From contig DHVX01000072.1 in assembly GCA_002412885.1 (NCBI GenBank), positions 62,001 to 126,000 on the forward strand: 64,000 nt of DNA, given 5' to 3'. Below, in pieces: positions 51,923 to 61,003 of the stretch. Origin of the DNA: Bacteroidales bacterium UBA5197. GTDB lineage: Bacteria > Bacteroidota > Bacteroidia > Bacteroidales > Lentimicrobiaceae. The translations under genes and the position numbers were made by a program. The notes under the pieces are model-generated. The model saw only the letters and a program-made list of their open reading frames with translations, had not been told where the DNA came from and did not search any database. The first letter of the stretch is position 1. Every line of letters begins with the position of its first letter.

Positions 51923-54760
51923 CTAATCCCCCGCAGCCTTATCCTTTGCCTCCTGAACAATCTTATCTGACTCCTGCCGGGCTTTGGTCATAACATTATC
52001 GGCTTGTTTCTGCGCTTCAACAACTATATTGTCAGCCTGCTTGTTTCCTTGCTTTCGCGTTTCTTCGGCAGCTTTTTTGGCTGCAATTTCAGCGATCATA
52101 CCACTTTTCTTGCCCTCCGCAATCAATTGATCAGCACGCTTATCAGATTCAGCCTTAACACTAGCGGCCGACTCTCTGGCTATGCGCATAATTTCATCTG
52201 ATTGTTTCTGCGCTTCATCCAATAACTTTTGTGCACGCAGATTGGCTTCTTCCAGATACTTTCCTGCCTCTTCGCGTACCTTGGCAACCGCCTCTTCCTT
52301 TTTCTCCTGAAGGGTTTCGGTGATTTGCTTTTTCATGTCATCAATTACATTCGAAGCCATGCCTTTAAGATCGGTGGAAACTTTTGGATCTCTTATCGTT
52401 CCCGTGATAAGCACAGCAATCGGGATTACATCACCGACGCTGAAATTGGCGCCCTTTTTATTGGCTTCACTCACCAGATTATTCAGCACATTATTGGCAG
52501 CTCCGCCAAACTCACTGCGGGGAATCGAAAGCTGCATTACATATTCCATGGTTTCATCAAATGAATTCCATCCCGAAATATCGGCTTTTGTCTTACCAAC
52601 AGCCGTTTCGAAGGGTTTCACAAACACCTTTCCATCGATGACTTCAAATGATAAATTCACTTTTTCAATTACCCACTCTTTCAACTTATCCATCTTCAAA
52701 GCATCAGCAATTTTGTTGAAACTTTTAACATTGCTGAAAGTAAGCATTTGAGACTTCAGATTTCCGTCGCCCATGATGGAACTGTAAACCGGCATCATAT
52801 TCCCATCCAGATCGGTTTTGAGGCTGAGTTGTGTACTGATTTTCCCTTTTGCCAGACCTGCGATCGGAGCCAGTTTTTGCATGGTGTTGAAAGTCGTGAA
52901 TGCTTTCTGCACATCGACATCCCTGATATCCAACACGAAATCAACAACGGGTTTATCCGCAATAACCGTGGAGTAACTTCCATTGATGCCAATGGCACCA
53001 TCAAGGGTGTTCATGTTGATATTTTCAAGCTTTAGTTTTTGATCCTTAACCAAAAGCCGGCCTTTGACATTCCGGAGGTCCATATTGTCATAAAGCACCT
53101 GAGCAAATGTGGCATTCATCGCGAAATCAATTCCTTTGGGAATTTCGATAACGGCCATTGAAGAAGTGTCGGATGCTCCGCTGCTTTCTGAGGATTCAGG
53201 CATGAAATCATTAATATTGAAATAGGCCGAACTCAGTTCCATCGTACCTTTCAGATCACCTTTACTGAAAAAGTATGCCATCGGATTATCCAGATTACCA
53301 CTGGCAGAGATGTCGTTTTTCCCGATTTTCGCCTTTAGAACCGGCATGGATGCCAGCGCAGGCGTTAGATTCAGCTGTGCTTCGCCGATGGTCAAACCTT
53401 CGGGGAGCGATGACGTTTTATAAACCACATTTGATGCGATTATCCTACCCTCGGCAGCAAACTGATCGTATTGCTTCTGATCAACGGCCGAAAGTTTTCC
53501 TTTTGCAAGAATATCAGCGTCAAGCACTCCTGAAATCTGATCGCCTTCTTCAAGCGGGTAAAACTTTCCAACATCAGCCAGATTAATTTTTCCTTTGATT
53601 TTTGTATCAATAAACGGATCGCTCACCGGAGTGCTGACGTATAACCGCACATCCACCGGATTTTTCGCCATCTCAAAATGCAATTGAGTCACATCAATAA
53701 TGGTAGCATCCGGATCGCCGGTGGCATTGGATATTCCAGCTTTCATCGAAATATTTTCCACTGCTTCAGGAAGGTCGGGATAGCGAAACATTGCATCGGC
53801 GATCAGAATATCAAGTCCAAAGCCAGGCATGGAATTGTCGCTGTAAAGCCCTTTCACAAATCCCTTGAACGACAGATTCCCTTTGGCTTGAACCGACTCA
53901 AAATCCTTTGCATAAACTGCCGGAATCATAGAAAGGAAGCTTTTGAAATCATTTTTAATGGCTTCAAACTTTATATCCATATCGTAACCCTGCTCAGGCA
54001 TGGCAAAAAAGCCTGAAGCAAGCAGATCGAGTTCGTTGATTTTCAGCGCAGCATCAGGAAAAGTAAATTTCCAGGCAATCAGGTCTGCTCCTATTTTTGA
54101 TGTCAGATTTCCGGTTGCTTTGTTCAGATAGCGAATCCCCTCATAATCGGCAGTTAATTCACCTATTGAAGTCTCCGTTATAAGATCGGTATAATCGGCT
54201 GTAAAATCACCGCTCAACTCATGATTCACCTGTCTGGCAACGACAAGGGTATTGAGACTGGCATCGTCGTATATGATGGTTCCGTTTTTGATGCGAAGAC
54301 TCCTCAGCGCTGCGCGGAAAGGTGTTTCAGTTTCATCTGCTGTAACAGTCACTGTATCGGTGGAGGCTTTAACAATATCCCAATTGTAACGACCATCAGC
54401 CAGCACTTTGAACTTAAAGGCAGGATCATCCATCCTCACTGATTTTATTTCGTACTGATCGCCTCTGAAGACACTCATCAGGTCAATGGTAAGCCCGAGC
54501 TGAGGAATACGTGCCAGTGTATCCTTTTCAAAATCACCAACTCCAACGATGGAAAGTTGCTTCATTCTGACAGAGAAATCCGGGAAGCTCCGGATAAGTG
54601 AAAGACTTACTCCCTCAAAATCGAGATGTGCATTCAGGCTTTTGTTGGCTTCAGTTTTTACTGCTTCAATAATCCGTCCTTTAAATGCAAACGGCAGGAC
54701 GATAATGGCTAAAAGCAACACCAACAATACAATGGCTGAGATTTTGACAGCTTTTTTCAT
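51923..54760 (-). CDS. AsmA-family protein with long C-terminal coiled coil
   Basis: A 945-residue protein with an N-terminal membrane helix (about residues 7-27) and a large AsmA-type body of about 780 residues (for example LNAHLDFEGVSLSLIRSFPDFSVRMKQLSI and VPKGIDFAMNATFAQVLYDN-like segments with beta-helix periodicity). AsmA-like proteins are thought to be bridge-like lipid-transfer proteins between inner and outer membrane. Unusually, residues about 810-945 form an Ala/Lys/Glu-rich heptad-repeat region with repeats such as EAQKQADNVMTKARQESDKI, like apolipoprotein or LEA-type amphipathic helices. The gene stands alone. A near-consensus TATCTTTC lies about 30 bp upstream. Confidence 0.88.
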   Translation of the reverse strand: MKKAVKISAIVLLVLLLAIIVLPFAFKGRIIEAVKTEANKSLNAHLDFEGVSLSLIRSFPDFSVRMKQLSIVGVGDFEKDTLARIPQLGLTIDLMSVFRGDQYEIKSVRMDDPAFKFKVLADGRYNWDIVKASTDTVTVTADETETPFRAALRSLRIKNGTIIYDDASLNTLVVARQVNHELSGDFTADYTDLITETSIGELTADYEGIRYLNKATGNLTSKIGADLIAWKFTFPDAALKINELDLLASGFFAMPEQGYDMDIKFEAIKNDFKSFLSMIPAVYAKDFESVQAKGNLSFKGFVKGLYSDNSMPGFGLDILIADAMFRYPDLPEAVENISMKAGISNATGDPDATIIDVTQLHFEMAKNPVDVRLYVSTPVSDPFIDTKIKGKINLADVGKFYPLEEGDQISGVLDADILAKGKLSAVDQKQYDQFAAEGRIIASNVVYKTSSLPEGLTIGEAQLNLTPALASMPVLKAKIGKNDISASGNLDNPMAYFFSKGDLKGTMELSSAYFNINDFMPESSESSGASDTSSMAVIEIPKGIDFAMNATFAQVLYDNMDLRNVKGRLLVKDQKLKLENINMNTLDGAIGINGSYSTVIADKPVVDFVLDIRDVDVQKAFTTFNTMQKLAPIAGLAKGKISTQLSLKTDLDGNMMPVYSSIMGDGNLKSQMLTFSNVKSFNKIADALKMDKLKEWVIEKVNLSFEVIDGKVFVKPFETAVGKTKADISGWNSFDETMEYVMQLSIPRSEFGGAANNVLNNLVSEANKKGANFSVGDVIPIAVLITGTIRDPKVSTDLKGMASNVIDDMKKQITETLQEKKEEAVAKVREEAGKYLEEANLRAQKLLDEAQKQSDEIMRIARESAASVKAESDKRADQLIAEGKKSGMIAEIAAKKAAEETRKQGNKQADNIVVEAQKQADNVMTKARQESDKIVQEAKDKAAGD

Positions 54761-55364
54761 AACTTTAAGTTTAATCGGAAATTTGAGAGGAAAGATACAT
54801 AGAAATTGGCATTCTTAAAGGATTACCTGTATTTAATAACACAAGGAAATGTTAAATGTTGTTCATAATATTTGAGAAAATGAGCACTTTAAACCCAGTT
54901 ATATCAGAGTCATTCTGAGTTGGCGCTTAAAAAAATTTGAGCACAATGCATAGATGGCAGCAGGTCAAGCGTTTAAACACTTCGACTACGCTCAGTGTGA
55001 CATTCGTTTGGAGTGTACACTGTTTTATCTTAATGAACTAATTATCAATTTTATACGATGTCCTCCTGAGCGGAGTCGAAGGATAAAACGAACAATCTGT
55101 CATTGGTAGTTGGCACTCAAAAAAATTGAGCATAATGCGGAGATGACAGTTAAATCAAGCGTTTAAACACTTCGACTACGCTCAGTGTGACATTCGTGTT
55201 TAGGCTGCATTGATTCTCTTTAATACACACGTTATCAATCCTATACGATGTCATCCTGAGTTGAGATTCAAAATTATTTGAGTATAATGCGGAGATAACA
55301 GGTGTTAACGGCAGCGTTATTCATGGACAAAACAGATGAAAGTATTTCTATACTTTAATGTGAG
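54761..55364. repeat. Cluster of dispersed composite repeats
   Basis: Two modules alternate. Module 1, core TCAAAAAAATTGAGCATAAT and GCGGAGATGACAG, occurs at about 54918-54965, 55112-55150 and 55256-55303, and once more inverted at 21480-21535. Module 2, ACTTCGACTACGCTCAGTGT followed by GACATTCGT, occurs at about 54978-55008 and 55172-55200, with the related CTCCTGAGCGGAGTCGAAGG between. The same composite appears inverted at 50262-50400. No gene is present. This type of motif is common between genes of the phylum. Confidence 0.75.
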
Positions 55365-55575
55365 CAGGACCAACCTTAATTTATCTTCCAAACCTTAGTA
55401 ACAGGCACCCCACCAAAAACTTCCAACCTTATCTTTTCTTCCTAACCTTATTATTATTCAATTTGAAAAGGTTGCCAGCTTATTGAGGTTTTCAAGAAAA
55501 AATAAGGTTCAAAAATCGCGGGGTCAGTCTTATTACTAAGGTTATTAAGAGTGATTAAGGTTGATTTTTACTTTG
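55365..55575. other. AACCTTA-motif cluster
   Basis: The heptamer AACCTTA or its complement (TAAGGTT) occurs about seven times on both strands between 55370 and 55562, for example near 55372, 55394, 55421, 55437 and 55537. The cluster lies about 250 bp downstream of the DUF349 gene end and has no coding content. It may be a protein-binding region or a degenerate repeat. Confidence 0.4.
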
Positions 55576-55790
55576 ATCAGCATTTGATTGCATTTTAATC
55601 TGTCATTGGTAGTCCCGCACGTGCGGGAAAGGACAAAACAATCATTTTTCAAACCATGTAATCCTGTTAACTGAGTTAAAAGGACAATTTGTCATTGGTA
55701 ACACTAGCGAAGAAAGGACCAAAGGATTCTGAAGGGGATCTAAAAATTTTCAACAGACAGCAGTAACAATATCTACACTTATTACCATGC
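55576..55790. other. Spacer with 16-bp palindrome
   Basis: A perfect palindrome TCCCGCACGTGCGGGA lies at 55613-55628, identical to the one inside the composite repeat at 50362-50377. Nothing else stands out. Confidence 0.5.
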
Positions 55791-55822
55791 TAAAAAAAAA
55801 CCGTCGGAATGACCGGCGGTTT
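55791..55822 (-). terminator. Terminator of the DUF349 gene
   Basis: On the minus strand AACCGCCGG (55821-55813) and CCGACGGTT (55807-55799) pair with one mismatch, followed by a run of nine T (55800-55791). It begins 9 bp after the stop codon at 55830. Confidence 0.8.
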
Positions 55823-55829
55823 AATTTTG

Positions 55830-58205
55830 TTATTGATTGGTTTCGCGAAGCATCTTCAGTTTTGCTTCAAGCAATTGAAGTTCTTCCTTGGCCTTATCAA
55901 TTTTCTTTTCAAATTCCTGTTTCAGCAGGTTGGCTGTTTTGGATTTCGCGAAGAAGCCAATGTTGTTTTCCCAGGTCTTAATCTCATCCTGCAATTGCTG
56001 GATTTTACCCTGAACAAAACCGCGCTCTTTACTGATTACTCTGCCGGCGTCAGGCGAATCTTTGGCCATCCTGTCAACACGGTTGCGATAGTTTGTGGCT
56101 CCCATCGAAATGGTTTCCATTTTCAGCTTTTCGAAATGCTTGTTGATGACTGCCCTGAAATCGGCTTGTAGTTTTTCCTTTTCCTTGATGGGAACATGAC
56201 CGATTTCCATCCACTGACGCTGCATGTCTTTAAGCGCTTCCACAGCTTCATTGCGGTTTTCACCAACTTCAAAAGCTTTGGCTTTTTCGATCAGTTCAAG
56301 CTTGAGCTTCATGTTTTCACCTTCGTGACCCGAAACGTTTTTAAAATATTCCGTTTTCGTTGCAAAGAATTCATCACATGCAGCCCTGAAACGTTTCCAT
56401 ATTTTATCGCTCTGCTTGCGGGGAACCGGTCCGATATTTTTCCACTCGTTCTGCATATTGATCAGCTCTCGGGTGGTATTTCTCCAATCGGTGCTGGCGC
56501 GCAATGCTTCAGCCTGAACACAAAGATCGAGTTTCAGGTTATAATTGTGCATCTGCTGCTCTTTCAGCTTGTTGTAAAACTCTTTCTTGGCATTAAAGAA
56601 AGCATCAAGCGATGTTTTGAAGCGTGCCCAGATCTCGTTGTTCTGCTTTTTGGGAGCAGGTCCGAGGGATTTCCATATCTGCAGCAGTTCGGTTATCTGA
56701 TTTGTTGCATCCTGATATGCTTTGATGGAGTCGAATTCAGTGGTAATCAACTGCTCGGCTTTTTCGCAAAGTATGGTTTTGGCTGCCAGATTTTGCTCAA
56801 GGCCTTCCTGCATTTCGTTGTAATACTCACGACGGCGCTCATTGATTTTTTCGGTTGCACTGCGGAATCTATCCCACAGTTCATCCTTTTTATCCTGAGG
56901 AACCGGACCAATTTCTTTCCACTCTTCGTGATATTGCTGTAAATTCTTGAACGACTTTATGATGGAAGTCTCAAGTAACAGTTCTTCTGCTTTTCCACAA
57001 AGCTGCATTTTGGCTTCAAGATTCTTCCTCAGATCGAGGTCTTTAAGCTCTTTATTGATTTTAACCTTATCGAAGAATTTCTCAACAAGAAAATGATAGT
57101 TCTGCCACAGCGTATTTACCTCAGTCTTAGGAACCATTCCTATGGATTTCCAGCTATCCTGAAGTATCTTAAACTCGTCGTAAGTTTTCTTGAGGGTTTC
57201 TTCGGAATTGATCAAAGCCTTTAATTCTTCAAGAATTTTGGTCTTGGCTTCGAGATTCTGGGTTTTTACTTTTTCCTGCTCTTCGTTAAATCTGAATTTA
57301 TTGTGCTTGTATATCTGGAAAGCAGCTTTAAACTTAGCTTCAACTTCATCATCGGGAATTACCGGAGTTTCCGTTTTCTCAGGAGCTTCAGTATTTTCAG
57401 GAGTTTCAGTACCTTCAACTTCTGCCTCGGGTTCACCTGCAGATGCTGCCAGTTTCTGATATGCTTCGTGTTTGAATTCTTTGTTAAGTTTCAGAAATGC
57501 AACCTTTATTCTGGCAACATCTCCTTTAATCTTAACCACATCATCCTCTTTAACCAATTCTTCAAGTCTTGCCACCAGCTCTTCGCGGGTCATTCCTTCA
57601 AAGTCTGAAAGATTTTCTTCCTCCGCGTCTTCTTCCTGGTCATCAGATTCGTCGTCATCGCTACTTTCGCTGCCCGAATCGGGTTGATCCTCTGCAGCAA
57701 CATCAGCACTGATGGTTTCTACCGGTACTTCAGCTTCAGCTGGCTCAACTTCTTCAACAACATCAGCACTTTCAGCAACAACTTCTGACAAAGGTTCAAC
57801 AGCTTCTGTCTGCTCTTCTGCTTCAACAACCTCGTTGCTTTCAGCAACAACTTCTGATAAAGGTTCAACAGCTTCAGTCTCCTGAACTGGTAAAGTCTCT
57901 TCAGATTCCGGTTCCTGCACAACTTCGTCTTCAGCAACATCGGCAACTTCAGCTACTGCTTCAGTCTCCTCAATAACTTCGGGAACTTCAGGCAGCTCTG
58001 CTTCCTCAATTTCAGGAATTATTTCCTGAGAAAGCTCTTCTAAAGCAGGTTCCTCAGTTGCGGGTTCTTCTGCAGTGGTCTCTTCAACAGACTCATCAGA
58101 AATATTTACATTGGTTTCTGCCATCTCTTCTGATGGGACGGAATTCTGCTCCTGGGTTGAATTAACTTCTTCAGGTGTCAGATCGGATTGTGGTTTGGTT
58201 TCCAT
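55830..58205 (-). CDS. DUF349-repeat protein with acidic N-terminal tail
   Basis: A 791-residue soluble protein. Residues 1-200 are strongly acidic (Glu, Asp, Ala, Val, Pro), with a near-duplicated block EAVEPLSEVVAESNEVVEAE / EAVEPLSEVVAESADVVEEV around 110-150. From about residue 230 there are repeated DUF349 domains of about 70-75 residues, each with the pattern W-K-x-I-G-P-V-P-(R/K)-x-x-x-x-x-x-W-x-x-F-R-x-A, visible at least four to five times (SIGMVPKTEVNTLWQNY, EIGPVPQDKKDELWDRF, SLGPAPKKQNNEIWARF, NIGPVPRKQSDKIWKRF, EIGHVPIKEKEKLQADF). The C-terminus is a coiled coil. DUF349 proteins in bacteria bind nucleic acid or serve as chromosome or ribosome-linked scaffolds; the function is not settled. 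Confidence 0.92.
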   Translation of the reverse strand: METKPQSDLTPEEVNSTQEQNSVPSEEMAETNVNISDESVEETTAEEPATEEPALEELSQEIIPEIEEAELPEVPEVIEETEAVAEVADVAEDEVVQEPESEETLPVQETEAVEPLSEVVAESNEVVEAEEQTEAVEPLSEVVAESADVVEEVEPAEAEVPVETISADVAAEDQPDSGSESSDDDESDDQEEDAEEENLSDFEGMTREELVARLEELVKEDDVVKIKGDVARIKVAFLKLNKEFKHEAYQKLAASAGEPEAEVEGTETPENTEAPEKTETPVIPDDEVEAKFKAAFQIYKHNKFRFNEEQEKVKTQNLEAKTKILEELKALINSEETLKKTYDEFKILQDSWKSIGMVPKTEVNTLWQNYHFLVEKFFDKVKINKELKDLDLRKNLEAKMQLCGKAEELLLETSIIKSFKNLQQYHEEWKEIGPVPQDKKDELWDRFRSATEKINERRREYYNEMQEGLEQNLAAKTILCEKAEQLITTEFDSIKAYQDATNQITELLQIWKSLGPAPKKQNNEIWARFKTSLDAFFNAKKEFYNKLKEQQMHNYNLKLDLCVQAEALRASTDWRNTTRELINMQNEWKNIGPVPRKQSDKIWKRFRAACDEFFATKTEYFKNVSGHEGENMKLKLELIEKAKAFEVGENRNEAVEALKDMQRQWMEIGHVPIKEKEKLQADFRAVINKHFEKLKMETISMGATNYRNRVDRMAKDSPDAGRVISKERGFVQGKIQQLQDEIKTWENNIGFFAKSKTANLLKQEFEKKIDKAKEELQLLEAKLKMLRETNQ

Positions 58206-58574
58206 GAAGGATTCAAATGAATGATTAATACTGTTTTAAACTACGCATTCCAACTGAATCCGACAACATTGAAGCTTTTCGGGAAACTTTCTGATAAAGA
58301 AGGTTGAAGGGAAAAGTTACAGAAGACGGAAGTCAGTGGCAGGATTTTTAACTGGATATTTTTCAGTTGTTTGGGTTCGCAAATTTTAATTGGATTGCAA
58401 AAATAATAATTATTGTTGTAAATACAGGCATTCTGTCAATTCATTTGTGTTAATAATTGCCCGGCCTGTTTGTTTAGGCTGTTAATGACTCATTATCAAG
58501 CCAATGCCACGTAACTGACTGACTGATATCCCAAAGATATTCAATTAAAAACCCCGGTTAAACAGAAGTCTGCT
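58206..58574. other. Spacer; nothing recognised
   Basis: This AT-rich stretch between the DUF349 and patatin genes holds no gene, obvious promoter or repeat that I can identify. Confidence 0.4.
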
Positions 58575-60902
58575 TCAGAATGGTCTTTTATTGAATATCA
58601 GGTATCCAAATTTCATAAAGAAGGAATATGGATTATTTTCACCATAGAAGTAATTGAGATTCAGGCTAACAGGTCCAATCGGGGAATGATAAACCAAAGC
58701 TGCTGATCCCATGCCATAAACGAAAATTTCGTCGGCTCGTTTGGCCTCACGGGTCAGGTAATCCTGTTGAATGGCTCTGAACGGGACAAACACATGAGCT
58801 TCCATCCTGAAATCGACATTTTTGCGAATATCAAGCACATTTTTTGATCCCAACGCAACAAAGCGGTTGGCCCTGAACTGTGGCATGAAGCGGACAATTG
58901 CCTCAGGAAAAGGTTGATAAGCTTTCGCCGAAAGAATACTTGAAGTGTAATTTGAAAAATACTCCTGAGATGAAAAATAGGCTTGTGCGAATACGCCCAG
59001 ACTGACAGGTGAAATGCGTTTATAGAAATTCTCATAAGTCACATTTACCTGAAGCCAGGTATGATCATTCAAAATGCTTTTTTTAAAAGGAGCTGCGCTT
59101 CCGGGTGTAAAAATTTCCCTTCCGGTTACCAGACGCGATTCAGCGCTGAAACGAATGCCCCGGCTGGCATATTCTTTCCTGTTTAAAGTATTGATTTCAA
59201 GGCTAACTCCGGGAGAAAAGAAATTAAAGCCGGTTCGGTCGAGTGTATCTGATCGGGTGTAATAATTTGTTTGGAAATAATCATCCCTGTTTCTGCCAAT
59301 AATCATATCTATTGAAAAAATGCCATTATTTTTAAGCGGTATGCCTCCCGATAATGTGAAAAAACGCTCTCTTTCAACCAGAAAGAACGGATCCTCATCT
59401 TCAAAGAAATAGGTATTGGTTTTGAAATAGTTGAATTTATTGAAAGTAAAGCGGGCTTTCAGAAAAAATGGTTTACTGCCGGGGATGTCCATCCTGCCTT
59501 CAATCATTGAGGAATTGTAGAATCTGCCGAAATAGGCATTGATATTGGCTTGATATGCATATCGTGTCCAGTAATTGTACTGAAGTTTCAAAAACAACTC
59601 GTTTACCGAGCTGGAGGTAACCGCTCCTCCGATACCGGTAACCAACTGATTTTCGCGCTGAACATCCAGAATAAGATCGAAAAGTCCGGTGGCAGTATCA
59701 TAGCGCATCTGAGGGTAGATGTGTTCAATCTTATCTTCTGCTATAAGCTTGAAATACTGGGGTTTTATCATAGACAGCGGAATTCCTGCGTTATCAGTAT
59801 CATCATTTTTGTCGGCGGGCAAAAGGGTTCGGGGTCTAATCCCCAAAAGTTGATTAACATATTCATACTGACCACTTTTCAAACCCGAAATTTTAAGATC
59901 TCCGACAAGTAATGGAGGCTTGCTGTTCTCAAATTTCATTCGTTTCGCTTTAATTTCTTCCTGACTAACCCTTTCAACAACAAACTCACGTATATAAGGC
60001 AACGATCTTTTTGCCATTGCATACCCCGAATCAATAAAAGCAGTTGTATTACTGAAATCAATCACATTTACCTCGCGAAGATTTGGCCTTATAACAACCC
60101 CGTTTTCGCAATGCGCAGAATACTCCTGTTTTTGCATAAGCATGTTCTGCAGCTGCGAAACAATATTGTCATCTTTTGGTTCCTGATAATTTGCGGCCAC
60201 CTGGCTTCCGATTATGATGTCAGGGAAGAAATCATCATACATCACATCTGTCGGGAAATTATTATACATACCACCGTCGAAAAGCAATTTTCCGTCGATA
60301 CGAATGGGCCTGAAAAAGAATGGGAAAGTCATGGAAGCCCTCACCGCACTGCCCAGATCGCCTTTGTGAAGCACTACGGCTTCTCCGCGCGAAATATCGG
60401 AAGCCATGCAGCGGAATGGAACCATCAGACTATCAAAATTATAGCGGGAGGCTGCACCGGCACCGGCAAAAACTTCGAGAAATGCGAAATCCATCAGAAT
60501 TGGTGATACAATATTTGTAGGGAAAAACGGGGTAAATACCGAATCAATTCTGAACTTAAACTCTGCCCATGAGGCATCCGTAGTCGGCTTCTTGAATAAA
60601 TAGCTATACTTTGCGTCAACATCTCCTGAAACCCAGCCAGCAAATTCTTCTGATCTGACGATTTCCTCCATCTCATCGGGCGAATAACCAGTGGCATAAA
60701 GAGCTCCAATAATGGCGCCCATGGAAGTGCCGGTTACATAATCTATGGGCACTCCATTTTCTTCAAGTGCCCGAATAACACCAATATGAGCAACTCCTTT
60801 TGCTCCGCCACCACTAAGCACCAGTCCGACCTTCTGGGCTTGAAGAAAACCTGAAGAGATAAAAATCAGCAAAATAGCAAGCAGCGCAGAGCGAATTTTC
60901 AT
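58575..60902 (-). CDS. Patatin-like phospholipase fused to a BamA-type beta-barrel
   Basis: A 775-residue protein starting at ATG 60902. A TTG at 60944 lies inside the promoter -7 element and is unlikely. A signal peptide spans about residues 1-23 (ending LQAQ). The patatin domain has the oxyanion segment GGGAKG (31-36), nucleophile Ser60 (GTSMG) and Asp209 (FDGG), an intact Ser-Asp dyad. A POTRA-like region (about 325-400) and a C-terminal surface-antigen barrel (about 420-775, ending YSFFMKFGYLIFNKRPF) follow. This is the PlpD-like, type Vd arrangement of a lipase with a transporter barrel. The lipase may act on the outer membrane or be exposed at the surface. The substrate is unknown. Confidence 0.93.
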   Translation of the reverse strand: MKIRSALLAILLIFISSGFLQAQKVGLVLSGGGAKGVAHIGVIRALEENGVPIDYVTGTSMGAIIGALYATGYSPDEMEEIVRSEEFAGWVSGDVDAKYSYLFKKPTTDASWAEFKFRIDSVFTPFFPTNIVSPILMDFAFLEVFAGAGAASRYNFDSLMVPFRCMASDISRGEAVVLHKGDLGSAVRASMTFPFFFRPIRIDGKLLFDGGMYNNFPTDVMYDDFFPDIIIGSQVAANYQEPKDDNIVSQLQNMLMQKQEYSAHCENGVVIRPNLREVNVIDFSNTTAFIDSGYAMAKRSLPYIREFVVERVSQEEIKAKRMKFENSKPPLLVGDLKISGLKSGQYEYVNQLLGIRPRTLLPADKNDDTDNAGIPLSMIKPQYFKLIAEDKIEHIYPQMRYDTATGLFDLILDVQRENQLVTGIGGAVTSSSVNELFLKLQYNYWTRYAYQANINAYFGRFYNSSMIEGRMDIPGSKPFFLKARFTFNKFNYFKTNTYFFEDEDPFFLVERERFFTLSGGIPLKNNGIFSIDMIIGRNRDDYFQTNYYTRSDTLDRTGFNFFSPGVSLEINTLNRKEYASRGIRFSAESRLVTGREIFTPGSAAPFKKSILNDHTWLQVNVTYENFYKRISPVSLGVFAQAYFSSQEYFSNYTSSILSAKAYQPFPEAIVRFMPQFRANRFVALGSKNVLDIRKNVDFRMEAHVFVPFRAIQQDYLTREAKRADEIFVYGMGSAALVYHSPIGPVSLNLNYFYGENNPYSFFMKFGYLIFNKRPF

Positions 60903-60941
60903 ACTCAATATGTATAGCAAACCAACGAATTGTATATTATA

Positions 60942-60949
60942 CAAAAGTA
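60942..60949 (-). promoter_or_regulatory. Promoter -7 element (TACTTTTG) of the patatin gene
   Basis: Exact TAnnTTTG match on the minus strand, about 40 bp before the ATG at 60902. A TTG in this element is the misleading upstream start. Confidence 0.55.
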
Positions 60950-60951
60950 AA

Positions 60952-60984
60952 GCTGCGGATATTCACTTTAACGAATTCCGCAGC
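60952..60984 (-). terminator. Hairpin after the trans-sulfuration gene
   Basis: GCTGCGGA (60952-60959) and TCCGCAGC (60977-60984) form a perfect 8-bp stem with a 17-nt loop. On the minus strand it is followed by TTTACTTTT, which suits a terminator of the gene ending at 61004. It abuts the -7 element of the patatin gene, so the two signals are packed together. Confidence 0.55.
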
Positions 60985-61003
60985 ATATTGTTATAAATTT
61001 ATG

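Noticed and set aside
55365..55575. Replication origin
   Set aside because: The repeated AACCTTA motif does not match the usual DnaA box, and dnaA/dnaN are not here.
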